Shown: positions 17,562-24,300 of the stretch, piece after piece
Layout: every line of letters starts with the position of its first letter
Numbering within the stretch: position 1 is the first letter of the stretch
NCBI GenBank assembly: GCA_046483125.1
Contig: JAWODU010000019.1
Location: 1-64,000, forward strand
From: JAWODU01 sp046483125
GTDB taxonomy: Bacteria; Verrucomicrobiota; Kiritimatiellia; UBA8416; JAWODU01
Direction: 5' to 3'
Length of the DNA: 64,000 bases
Translations under genes and position numbers: made by a program
The notes under the pieces: model-generated
Database searches by the model: none
The model's input: the letters and a program-made list of their open reading frames with translations, nothing else
What the model was told of the DNA's origin: nothing

Positions 17562-17590
17562 ATCCTGTAGATCCTGTTGATCCTGTCAAA
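17562..17590. repeat. Dispersed repeat R2, copy b
   Basis: Three direct copies of a GATCCTGTT-like 9-mer ending in CCTGTCAAAAAATC. Similar strings occur at 9886-9911 and 55940-55957, always between genes. Confidence 0.65.
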
Positions 17591-17602
17591 AAATCCCCAT
17601 GA

Positions 17603-17653
17603 GAATCCTGCGGAAGCGAAATGCGTGACGCAACAGCCCGCATCGCCGGCGGC
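17603..17653. repeat. Dispersed modular repeat R3, copy c (end module)
   Basis: About 50 bases containing GGAAGCGAAATGCGTGACGC. It matches the inverted copy at about 29344-29395 with roughly three mismatches and abuts the stop codon of the antiporter gene. This module sits beside the hairpin module in copy d but is separated from it here, showing that R3 is modular. Confidence 0.7.
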
Positions 17654-19266
17654 TATTCCCCGGCGAAAAGGCTCCGGACGAACTCCGATTCAAGGGAATC
17701 CATGCCCTTCGTATTCTGCGCCTTGTCAAGCAGATCCTTCAATTCAACTATTTCCTCCAGCAGGATCATCCGGGCGAGGTGGGAATTCTTCCTTGCGGTA
17801 TTCAGAACCAGTTTGGATTGTTCTTCGGTCAGTGTGATAACTATGTCTTCCTTGCGCATCTGGCACATTGGCCGGTCCATGTCCAGCCGGTGCACAAAAA
17901 ACTCCTCGTTGCGGAAAGCCTGCTCCACGCGCAAACGCATGAAATGGCACACCTCGCGGGACGGAAAATCCATCACGATTGTATCCGTCTCTTCCTGTTT
18001 CCTTCCGGCAAGCTCGCCCCTGACACCCGTGCCGCCGCTGAAAGTGCCGCTGATAAGCCCCGGCGCGATAATACTTGATATGAAAAGGGCCATTACCGCC
18101 ACGCCGAAAAGATCTCTTCCGATTATGCCGGACGAAAGCCCGATCCCGGCCACGATCATTGTCACTTCGCCCCTGGGAAGCATTCCCGCGCCTATCCGGG
18201 CCGCGCCCCTCGCGTTGAATCCAAGCGCCAGCGCCGGCAGTCCACAGCCGAAAAACTTCCCGGCTACGGCCGCGGCGGTATAGACGCACCCGAACAGCAA
18301 AACGGGCATCAGGGCGCTGAAATCCACCATCATGCCCATAACGCAGAAGAAAACCGGAACAAAGAACTGGTACACCCCGCTCAGTCTCTCGTGGATTTCG
18401 TGCACAACATCCGTACGTGCCAGCGAAAAGCCCGCCACGTAAGCGCCGATTATCATGGCCAGCCCCGCGAGTTCGAACAGTCCCGCCAGGAACAGGGCAA
18501 CGCCGAAAGCAGTGGCCGCTATCACGTCGTTGGATTTGAACCATTTCAGCAGGCGCGTCAGCCTCGGCGCCAGCAGAATCCCTAACAGCGAACAGCCGAT
18601 CCACAGTCCCAGGGCCTTACCGGCCACCCCCGCAGCATTTCGCCAGCCGGGACCTCCCGACGAACCTGCCCGCTGGGAAACGCTTACGACTACCGCAAGA
18701 ACCACCATTCCCAGCACGTCATCCAGAACGGCGCCGGACAGTATTGTCACACCCTCCGGTGAAGACATTTTCCTGTTTTCCGAAAGTATACGCGCGGTAA
18801 TGCCCACGGAAGTTGCCGTGGAAACGGTTCCCAGGAAGAGCGCCGGAGGGTCCAGAAACGAATCGGCGACCCCCCACCACACTGCTATGAGATCGCCAAG
18901 CGCGAACGACACAACCACACCCCCCACGCCTATACCCGTGCCGACCAGCGAGTACTTCGCGAACAGTGAAAGATCCGTTTCCAGGCCAGCGCGGAAAAGC
19001 AGAACAACCGACGCTATCGCCGCCAGGCTGTAAAGCTCCATGCTGACCGGCAGTGTTCCGTGGCTTCCGTTAAGCGGAAAAAGAGCTTTGCCGATCAGCG
19101 GAATGCTCATGCCCCCCAGGGCGTACGGTCCTATCACCATGCCCGCTATCACTTCGCCCAGGACCCGCGGCTGTTTCAGGTAACGCGTAAACAGGCATCC
19201 GAAAGTTTTGGCGACAATCAGGATGACGGCGAGCTGGAAAACAAGCCGTATTATTGAACTGAGCAT
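17653..19266 (-). CDS. Cation:proton antiporter, CPA2 / Kef-type
   Basis: A 537-residue integral membrane protein with about 12 hydrophobic segments over residues 1-390. Family landmarks are the N-terminal LKQPRVLGEVIAGMVIGPYA motif and the paired-acidic transport region ILSGAVLDDVLGM. It would exchange Na+ or K+ for H+ across the inner membrane. The C-terminal tail of about 140 residues is soluble and lacks the Rossmann motif of a TrkA_N domain. It contains a charged helix near the end (RMILLEEIVELKDLL). It follows the PTS IIA-like gene by six bases, so a phosphorylation-type link between the two is possible. Ion specificity cannot be read from the sequence. Confidence 0.88.
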   Translation of the reverse strand: MLSSIIRLVFQLAVILIVAKTFGCLFTRYLKQPRVLGEVIAGMVIGPYALGGMSIPLIGKALFPLNGSHGTLPVSMELYSLAAIASVVLLFRAGLETDLSLFAKYSLVGTGIGVGGVVVSFALGDLIAVWWGVADSFLDPPALFLGTVSTATSVGITARILSENRKMSSPEGVTILSGAVLDDVLGMVVLAVVVSVSQRAGSSGGPGWRNAAGVAGKALGLWIGCSLLGILLAPRLTRLLKWFKSNDVIAATAFGVALFLAGLFELAGLAMIIGAYVAGFSLARTDVVHEIHERLSGVYQFFVPVFFCVMGMMVDFSALMPVLLFGCVYTAAAVAGKFFGCGLPALALGFNARGAARIGAGMLPRGEVTMIVAGIGLSSGIIGRDLFGVAVMALFISSIIAPGLISGTFSGGTGVRGELAGRKQEETDTIVMDFPSREVCHFMRLRVEQAFRNEEFFVHRLDMDRPMCQMRKEDIVITLTEEQSKLVLNTARKNSHLARMILLEEIVELKDLLDKAQNTKGMDSLESEFVRSLFAGE

Positions 19267-19272
19267 CTGTGA

Positions 19273-19719
19273 TCACCCCGCAAGGATTCTGATAATTTCC
19301 GCGGCGGATTCGGCCTGCAGGATACGTTCGCGGATTTTCGGGTTGCTGAGCAGTTTGCTGATCTCCGACAGGTACTGAATATGCGGTCCGCTGTGATCGA
19401 CCGGCGAAAGCGTCATCACGAAAATCCTCGACGGTTTTCCGTCCATGGCCTCGAAATCGACGCCTTCTTTTTTGAGGCCAATGGCAGTCGCGAGTTTTTT
19501 TACCGCCGAAGTCTTGCCGTGGGGTATGGCAACGCCGCACTGCATCCCGGTCGACATCTTTCTCTCGCGGGACATTACGGATTCAAGCGCCTCAACGCGA
19601 TCCCTTATAAGCCCCGCGGATTCCAGCATGCCGATCATCTCCTCGATTATGGCTTCTTTGGTCTCACCTTTCAGGTGGGCCGTACAGCATCCTTCCTTGA
19701 GAGCTTTCTTGAAATTCAT
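19273..19719 (-). CDS. PTS EIIA type-2 (fructose/mannitol, PtsN-like) domain protein
   Basis: A single-domain phosphoryl-acceptor protein of about 148 residues from the ATG at 19719; a TTG twelve codons earlier is also in frame. The phosphorylatable His lies in GVAIPHGKT, and the C-terminal part (SEISKLLSNPKIRERIL) is typical of the fold. No EIIB or EIIC gene is nearby. PtsN-type regulators are known to act on K+ transport in enterobacteria. The next gene, six bases downstream, is a Kef-type antiporter, so control of that antiporter is a reasonable inference. Sugar transport is less likely here. Confidence 0.85.
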   Translation of the reverse strand: MNFKKALKEGCCTAHLKGETKEAIIEEMIGMLESAGLIRDRVEALESVMSRERKMSTGMQCGVAIPHGKTSAVKKLATAIGLKKEGVDFEAMDGKPSRIFVMTLSPVDHSGPHIQYLSEISKLLSNPKIRERILQAESAAEIIRILAG

Positions 19720-19858
19720 ATCACGTTTCCGATGCGGCAAAAAACAAGTTGCCAACGTATCACCGCCGCACGGCTTTGGCTATGGAAAATTTCGCGGCGT
19801 CCTGGTGCCGGCTTTCGGCCCTTTACCGCGTTCCATCAGGGGGCGGCTCACCCGCAAC

Positions 19859-20836
19859 TCATTCAAACACCGCCGTCCGCATTGAACTGTTGGAGCGGAT
19901 ATCACGCCTGAGAAGCCCGCTCAACTGCGAATGGATTTTCCCCGGCTGACCCGCGCCGATCGTCTCACCGTCAAATTCCTTCACCGCCACCACGTCAAGG
20001 GTCGTGCCGACGACCAGCATTTCATCCGCTTCCTTCATGTCTTTTTTTGTGATATCCGAATATTCCGCGGCGGCAAGCCTGCCGGAACACACCAGCTCCT
20101 GCGCCAGTTCCAGTACCCTTACCATGGTTGTGCCCCTGAGAATACCGTCCAGGCGCGGGAAAAGAAGCCGTCCGTCCTTCGTGACGATGCCCATGTTCTC
20201 CGTGGCTCCCTCGGCCAGCAATCCTTCGTCGTCAAATCCGGCGGCAAAATCGGCTTCCCTTTCAAGGGCCTCTTTCTTCATCAGCACATTCGGAAGGTAA
20301 TTACAGCATTTCACGCGGGCGTATTCCGGGCGCTTCACCGGTATGGAACTGGAGATAACCCGCGCCCCTTCCGGGTGTGTATTCATGAAAGGCTCTTTCA
20401 GAACGGCCGCGACCACGTACAGGCCGGTCTGCGGACAGTCCGCCGGACTCACACCAAGACTGCCCGGCCCCCGGGAAACCAGGACGCGAATAGAGCAGTT
20501 CCGTCTTCCGCCGGCACGCGCGGTTTCCAGTACCAGAGCGCCGATTTCATCCATGTTCCCGGCCGGCTCAAGGTCAAGGGCCTCCGCCGACCGGCCTAGC
20601 CTCTCCAGATGCGCATTCATGTTGTACACCGCGCCGTTTACGCATTTCAGGCTTTCAAACACGCCGTCGCCGCGATGAACCACGTGATCGTCGAAGGGGA
20701 CAGTCATCAGCACGGGATCGGTTACTATCCCGTCCCACGCGTTTGAATACATGGCCAGGTACCGGTCGTGAAAAGGCCGCCTGGCTTTTTCGGCCAGGAG
20801 AAAGAAGGAATCGAGATCAAACCGCCTGATTTTCAA
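19859..20836 (-). CDS. Class IV PLP-dependent aminotransferase
   Basis: A 325-residue fold-type IV PLP enzyme (branched-chain aminotransferase, D-amino-acid transaminase and aminodeoxychorismate lyase group). The DDHVVHRGDGVFES region, the PLP lysine in RVKCCNYLPNVL, and EGATENMGIVTKDGRL with LRGTTMVRVLEL are all typical. Which reaction it performs cannot be decided from motifs alone. The start is a TTG at 20836 that overlaps the lipA stop by 20 bases. The long N-terminal segment up to YLAMYSNAWDG resembles what I remember of this subfamily in Verrucomicrobia-like genomes, which supports the early start. Confidence 0.85.
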   Translation of the reverse strand: MKIRRFDLDSFFLLAEKARRPFHDRYLAMYSNAWDGIVTDPVLMTVPFDDHVVHRGDGVFESLKCVNGAVYNMNAHLERLGRSAEALDLEPAGNMDEIGALVLETARAGGRRNCSIRVLVSRGPGSLGVSPADCPQTGLYVVAAVLKEPFMNTHPEGARVISSSIPVKRPEYARVKCCNYLPNVLMKKEALEREADFAAGFDDEGLLAEGATENMGIVTKDGRLLFPRLDGILRGTTMVRVLELAQELVCSGRLAAAEYSDITKKDMKEADEMLVVGTTLDVVAVKEFDGETIGAGQPGKIHSQLSGLLRRDIRSNSSMRTAVFE

Positions 20837-21707
20837 TTTTCGCTTTTGCCCTTTCCGCCGTGTACGACGCCTGCTCTTCGGAGTAGTAGGAACTCCTTAT
20901 CAGGGGCCCGGACACAACAACTTCCAGTCCCTTCGCGAGCCCGGACTTTTTGAGCCCTTCGAATTCCTCCGGCGTCACGTAACGGCTCACCGGAAGGTGC
21001 AAAGCCGTCGGCTGAAGGTACTGCCCGGCGTAGAATATCCCGCATCCCGCCCCGGCCGCGTCCTCCATCAACCCGTCCACTTCCTCCATTGTTTCGCCGA
21101 GTCCCAGCATTACAGCCGTTTTCGTAACCAGCCCGTATTCGCGTGCCGCCCTGATTACGTCAAGGGACCTGTCGTAATCCGCCTGCGGCCTTGCCGCCGG
21201 ATACAGCGAACGGACCGTTTCGAGATTGTGGCCGAACACATCCGGCTCCGCCTCGAACACCGCGCCGAGCGCTTCATCCGATCCGCGGAAATCCGGCACC
21301 AGCACTTCAACGGTAATGTCCGGTGAAATCTCCCGGACACGCCTTATGGTTTCGGCCCATATCGCGGCCCCGCCGTCGGGCATATCGTCCCGGGTCACGG
21401 AAGTCAGGACCACGTTTTGCAGTCCCGCTCTGCGAATCGCCTCGGCCGCCCGCCGCGGCTCGTCCGGGTCGGCCTTTTCCGGCTTTCCCGAGCCGACGCC
21501 GCAGAAGGCGCAGTTGCGGGTGCAGGTATCGCCCAGGATCATCAAAGTGGCATGGCCGTGTTCCCAGCATTCTCCGATGTTGGGGCACATCGCTTCCCGG
21601 CAGACCGTGTGCAGGCCCAGCGAATCCACGATGTTCCTGAGGCGCGAGTACTCCGGGCCCGTCGGGATCTTCGCCCTCAGCCACTCCGGCTTCTTGAGTT
21701 TCTGCAT
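20817..21707 (-). CDS. lipA: Lipoyl synthase
   Basis: Radical SAM enzyme that inserts two sulfurs into protein-bound octanoyl groups. The 296 residues carry both Fe-S clusters: auxiliary cluster cysteines 36, 41 and 47 (CREAMCPNIGEC) and the radical-SAM CTRNCAFC cysteines 62, 66 and 69. The C-terminal RSSYYSEEQ holds the conserved Arg-Ser-Ser-Tyr needed for the auxiliary cluster. No lipB or lplA is adjacent. It could serve the orphan lipoyl-domain protein at 3.4 kb as well as housekeeping dehydrogenases. Confidence 0.96.
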   Translation of the reverse strand: MQKLKKPEWLRAKIPTGPEYSRLRNIVDSLGLHTVCREAMCPNIGECWEHGHATLMILGDTCTRNCAFCGVGSGKPEKADPDEPRRAAEAIRRAGLQNVVLTSVTRDDMPDGGAAIWAETIRRVREISPDITVEVLVPDFRGSDEALGAVFEAEPDVFGHNLETVRSLYPAARPQADYDRSLDVIRAAREYGLVTKTAVMLGLGETMEEVDGLMEDAAGAGCGIFYAGQYLQPTALHLPVSRYVTPEEFEGLKKSGLAKGLEVVVSGPLIRSSYYSEEQASYTAERAKAKIENQAV

Positions 21708-21763
21708 ACCAACCGCCGCACTTCTCCATCCTGCCGATCCGGGAAAATCCTGACTGCTGAATA

Positions 21764-21839
21764 TGGAGCCAGCTGTCAGATTCGAACTGACGACCTAGTG
21801 ATTACAAATCACTTGCTCTGCCGACTGAGCTAAGCTGGC
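21764..21839 (-). tRNA. tRNA-Thr (anticodon TGT)
   Basis: A 76-nucleotide cloverleaf on the minus strand. Acceptor GCCAGCT pairs with AGCTGGC, the D-arm is GCTC/GAGC, the anticodon stem AGTGA/TCACT carries loop TTTGTAA with TGT, and the T-arm is GTCAG/CTGAC with TTCGAAT. CCA is encoded after discriminator T. It reads ACA codons. A compositionally distinct island begins about 200 bases beyond its 5' end. Confidence 0.97.
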
Positions 21840-22002
21840 CCCGGTCCAGTATCATGCCTGCACCAAAAACATAATACGCGAGCGCCCCCTGCGCAATACA
21901 CAAAAGAGAGAAGGAAAAGTGCACCTGTGCGGCCGGATAAGTGTCTACAGCCGCTCGTCGACATTATTTCTCAAAAACGTTACCGTTAAACGAAATTGTA
22001 CC

Positions 22003-22032
22003 TTGCAAACCGGTAAGACAATGCTCTAGCAT
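22003..22032 (+). promoter_or_regulatory. Possible sigma-70-like promoter for the DUF6941-MazF operon
   Basis: TTGCAA at 22003-22008 and TAGCAT at 22027-22032 are separated by 18 bases, 48 bases before the preferred start codon. The region is AT-richer than its surroundings. The match is moderate and other registers exist. Confidence 0.3.
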
Positions 22033-22079
22033 GATACATGTGAAGCGTGTGATTATCACAACAGCAGGAGATGACATCC

Positions 22080-22499
22080 GTGTCGACTAAAGCACGTGCA
22101 CCGATGGGAGTTGCCCTGGTTATTTGCGATCAGGTGATGACAGAGGCAGGCACAAACAAGAAGAGCCTGATCGGGATCTTCAACCAAATCTCTGCGAAGC
22201 AATTTCCATGTCGCCACCCTCGATTATGTATCTTTGTATCGTTAACCGGTGGTCACGGCAAAGGAAAAGCTAAGGTCCGGTGTGTCAACGAAAACAACGA
22301 AGACGAAGAACTATTCGGCGCAGAGGGAGAAATCAACTTTCAGAGTCCCCTTCATGTAGTGGAGATAAACTTTGAGTTCAACAACGCACCTTTTCGAGCT
22401 CCCGGCAAACACCGAATTGACTTTTTATATGAGGGGGCCCCGGTATTGCAGAGGCCGTTTCGTGTAACGCAAACCAAAACCAGGGGGAACCAGACATGA
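22080..22499 (+). CDS. DUF6941-type small protein of unknown function
   Basis: About 139 residues from a GTG at 22080, which stands nine bases after AGGAG; an ATG at 22071 directly abuts that box. The string PMGVALVICDQVMTEAGTNK near the N-terminus and the IGIFNQI motif resemble the DUF6941 family as I recall it. That family has a compact beta-rich fold and no known role. No transmembrane or signal segment is present. The stop overlaps the next start as ATGA, so it heads a three-gene operon ending in a MazF-like toxin. It may be cargo carried by the toxin-antitoxin island or a functional part of it. Confidence 0.7.
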   Translation: MSTKARAPMGVALVICDQVMTEAGTNKKSLIGIFNQISAKQFPCRHPRLCIFVSLTGGHGKGKAKVRCVNENNEDEELFGAEGEINFQSPLHVVEINFEFNNAPFRAPGKHRIDFLYEGAPVLQRPFRVTQTKTRGNQT

Positions 22500-22720
22500 G
22501 TATCCTTGTCAAAGAAAAACCCGCTGTTCGTATCGAGGGTAGCCCACGGGATGCAGATCAAGTGTTTTTCGATGATGATTTCGCATCATCGTTCTTCGAA
22601 TTCAAGATTTTTATGGCACAGGAACTCTCGGACGATGAGGTTATCAGATCTGCCGTGGAGTCCGGCGCTTACCAGTTCCTGGATTCACCAGAAGAAGACC
22701 TGTATTCCAGTACGGATTGA
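22496..22720 (+). CDS. Small acidic protein, candidate antitoxin for MazF
   Basis: A 74-residue, strongly acidic protein (net negative, FFDDD and the SPEEDLYSSTD tail) encoded directly before the MazF-like gene and translationally coupled to the gene before it by ATGA, with AGGGGGA as ribosome site. MazF partners usually occupy this position and are short and acidic with a disordered C-terminus. I do not recognise a DNA-binding AbrB or RHH motif here. The antitoxin role rests on position and charge. Confidence 0.6.
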   Translation: MSILVKEKPAVRIEGSPRDADQVFFDDDFASSFFEFKIFMAQELSDDEVIRSAVESGAYQFLDSPEEDLYSSTD

Positions 22721-22725
22721 TAAGG

Positions 22726-23070
22726 ATGAAGAAATGGGACGTCGTTCTTCTTTCATATCCATTCACTGACCTAACTGGTACTAAGGTGCGGCCCGCTGTA
22801 GTCCTGTCGCCTGACTCCGAAAATTCTGCGCAGGATGACGGGCTTTTCCTTTTGGTGACTTCAAACACCGCACGTATTTCAAGATATGATCTAGTGGTGG
22901 ATTCAGGCCATAAGGAATTCACTAAAACGGGCCTCAGAAAATCATCGGCCCTTAGAATTAACAAGCTGGTAACACTTAAGCAGACCCTGATCAGGAGGAC
23001 GCTGGGCAAGATTGGCCCAGAACTGCGGAAAGATATTACGTCTAGGCTTAGGGGCTACCTTGATCTCTAA
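22726..23070 (+). CDS. MazF/PemK-family endoribonuclease toxin
   Basis: A 114-residue protein from the ATG at 22726. The start WDVVLLSYPFTDLTGTKVRP and the AVVLSPDS strand are the signature of the MazF/PemK/Kid fold, an mRNA interferase that cleaves RNA at short sites. The conserved Arg-Pro after the first loop and the basic C-terminal helix (RRTLGKIGPELRKDI) are present. It begins six bases after the small acidic protein, its likely antidote. The gene appears intact. Confidence 0.88.
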   Translation: MKKWDVVLLSYPFTDLTGTKVRPAVVLSPDSENSAQDDGLFLLVTSNTARISRYDLVVDSGHKEFTKTGLRKSSALRINKLVTLKQTLIRRTLGKIGPELRKDITSRLRGYLDL

Positions 23071-23083
23071 GACAGACGTCTTA
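23068..23083. terminator. Short hairpin at the mazF stop codon
   Basis: A perfect 6-bp inverted repeat (TAAGAC, loop AGAC, GTCTTA) that includes the mazF stop. It lies between convergent operons, 65 bases before the end of the RelE gene. It has no T-tract, so termination is only possible. Confidence 0.25.
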
Positions 23084-23147
23084 CTTGAAGCGACAGCGGA
23101 AGTGGGCGGGCGGCGAGGACTACGACTAAGCCCAATTTCGTCGTTCG

Positions 23148-23402
23148 CTATCTGTAGACTTCTTTTCGATCTCCGATCGCGACCACCAAGACTACAAGCC
23201 TGTCATCATGGATTTCGTAAATCACGCGGTATGAACCGATGCGAATACGCCAAGCAGGCCGGCCCGAAAGCTTCTTGCAGCCGGGAGGGCGAGGATTCTC
23301 CGCAAGGGATTCAATGGCTGCAATGATGCGTGCGTGGTCCTGACGGTTGATTTTCGCGAGTTGCCGTTGAGCCCGACGCAGAATATCGACTGCGTACGTC
23401 AC
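23148..23402 (-). CDS. RelE/ParE-family toxin
   Basis: An 84-residue protein with the compact RelE fold: YAVDILRRAQRQLAKI at the N-terminus, then GCKKLSGRPAWRIRIGSYRVIYEI and a final DRKEVYR. RelE members cleave mRNA in the ribosome and ParE members inhibit gyrase. The conserved basic residues (Lys, two Arg and a C-terminal Tyr) favour the RelE type. The GTG start overlaps the antitoxin stop (GTGA), the usual arrangement for co-translated pairs. Confidence 0.9.
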   Translation of the reverse strand: MTYAVDILRRAQRQLAKINRQDHARIIAAIESLAENPRPPGCKKLSGRPAWRIRIGSYRVIYEIHDDRLVVLVVAIGDRKEVYR

Positions 23403-23605
23403 GTATCATATCCCTCTCGAATCTCTCGCACGGCTTGCTCGAAAGGGATGGCGTCCTGAGGGCCGGCTTTCGCCTTGTCGTAGGTTCTGATATCGTCGAG
23501 TTCCTCGAGATCCTCGACAACGCGTTGCCACTCGGAAACAGGAAGGATGACAGATTTGGGGTTCTGTTTTTCGTCAACCACGTATTCTGGATGGACTTTA
23601 ATCAT
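23399..23605 (-). CDS. Phd/YefM-like antitoxin for the RelE toxin
   Basis: A 68-residue acidic protein. Residues 1-40 (YVVDEKQNPKSVILPVSEW) match the N-terminal part of short Phd/YefM-type or related antitoxins, followed by a charged C-terminal tail. Its GGAGG ribosome site at 23613-23617 lies inside a hicA remnant. It should bind and neutralise the downstream RelE protein and may autoregulate the operon. Confidence 0.8.
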   Translation of the reverse strand: MIKVHPEYVVDEKQNPKSVILPVSEWQRVVEDLEELDDIRTYDKAKAGPQDAIPFEQAVREIREGYDT

Positions 23606-23606
23606 A

Positions 23607-23663
23607 TTATTTCCTCCAACTGACAGGCTTCTCGATCTTGCAGATCAATTCTTTTCGCTTCAT
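23607..23663 (-). pseudogene. hicA: hicA toxin remnant (first 18 codons)
   Basis: Starts ATGAAGCGAAAAGAATTGAT (MKRKELI...), the usual HicA N-terminus, and overlaps the ancestral hicB stop as ATGA. After 18 codons it runs into a stop; the rest of the gene, including the catalytic His-bearing part, is missing. The following antitoxin gene takes its ribosome site from this remnant, which suggests that the relE-type module replaced hicA at this spot. Confidence 0.7.
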
Positions 23664-23852
23664 GCGATTTGAAGCTCCGCCACCTTGCGGACACCAGGGA
23701 TGTGCCCGCCTGTGAGGTCGTCATAAAGATCCTTAAGATTTTCCTGAAGGTTCCTCAAGGGTTTCTCCTTGAGTCATGTAATCGGGATAATCCTCCAGAT
23801 ATCCCAACCACATATTTTCATATTGCCAGTGGACATATCGTATTGTTTTCAT
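23660..23852 (-). pseudogene. hicB: hicB antitoxin, frameshifted
   Basis: Starts at 23852 with MKTIRYVHWQYENMWLGYL and DYPDYMTQGETLEE, the typical short HicB sequence. One extra C at about 23751-23754 then shifts the frame to an early stop (about 39 residues). Deleting that base restores LQENLKDLYDDLTGGHIPGV and RKVAELQIA before the TGA at 23660, which overlaps the hicA start. This is a single recent-looking lesion in a recognisable gene; a sequencing error could produce the same picture. Confidence 0.8.
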
Positions 23853-23934
23853 GTTATTAATATACACCTTGTTTGGATTTTTAGCAATCTTCTCTTTTGA
23901 CACAACGCAATCGGGGGATTCATACCCGGCGTAG

Positions 23935-24155
23935 GCCGCATCTGCCATACCCGCCGGTCTGCCCCAGCTGCCTCCAGCCACTGACCCGGTACGCCGTGCC
24001 TCGAAAAAACTGCCCGTCAACAAAGCTCTCGGCCACCAGGATCGGATGTTTATACCGCTGTTGCCAGTCGTTACTCAGACGCTGCAGGCACAACTTCATC
24101 GTCCGGCTGGCCAAGTTCGCATAGTGACAGTCCGGCAGGAGCTTATGTGTTTTTT
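23935..24155 (-). pseudogene. DruA-like / DUF4338 gene fragment
   Basis: A minus-strand frame from about 24155 reads HKLLPDCHYANLASRTMKLC, then LQRLSNDWQQRYKHPILVAE, then SFVDGQFFRGTAYRVSGWRQ and LGQTGGYGR, ending near 23935. This is the middle of the DUF4338 domain found in the Druantia protein DruA and in related transposase-like proteins. No start, no N-terminal half and no C-terminal half are present, so it is a relic. The frame breaks down as the hicB locus is approached. Confidence 0.65.
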
Positions 24156-24300
24156 AAGGGACGCTGACCCCGTGGCCCCGTCGCTGATTTGTCTTCTTCG
24201 CAAGGCAGAATAATGCTTAAATACTAATTCAAGGGTTGGCCCCACGGTCCACCACGGTCCATCTTAAAACGAGCATTTCCTTCCGTTTGTCCAAGTAAGT

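Noticed and set aside
23733..24023. 96-residue frame covering hicB and part of the DruA-like fragment
   Set aside because: Its front part is an out-of-frame reading of the DruA-like relic; only the last 39 residues, from the ATG at 23852, match HicB.
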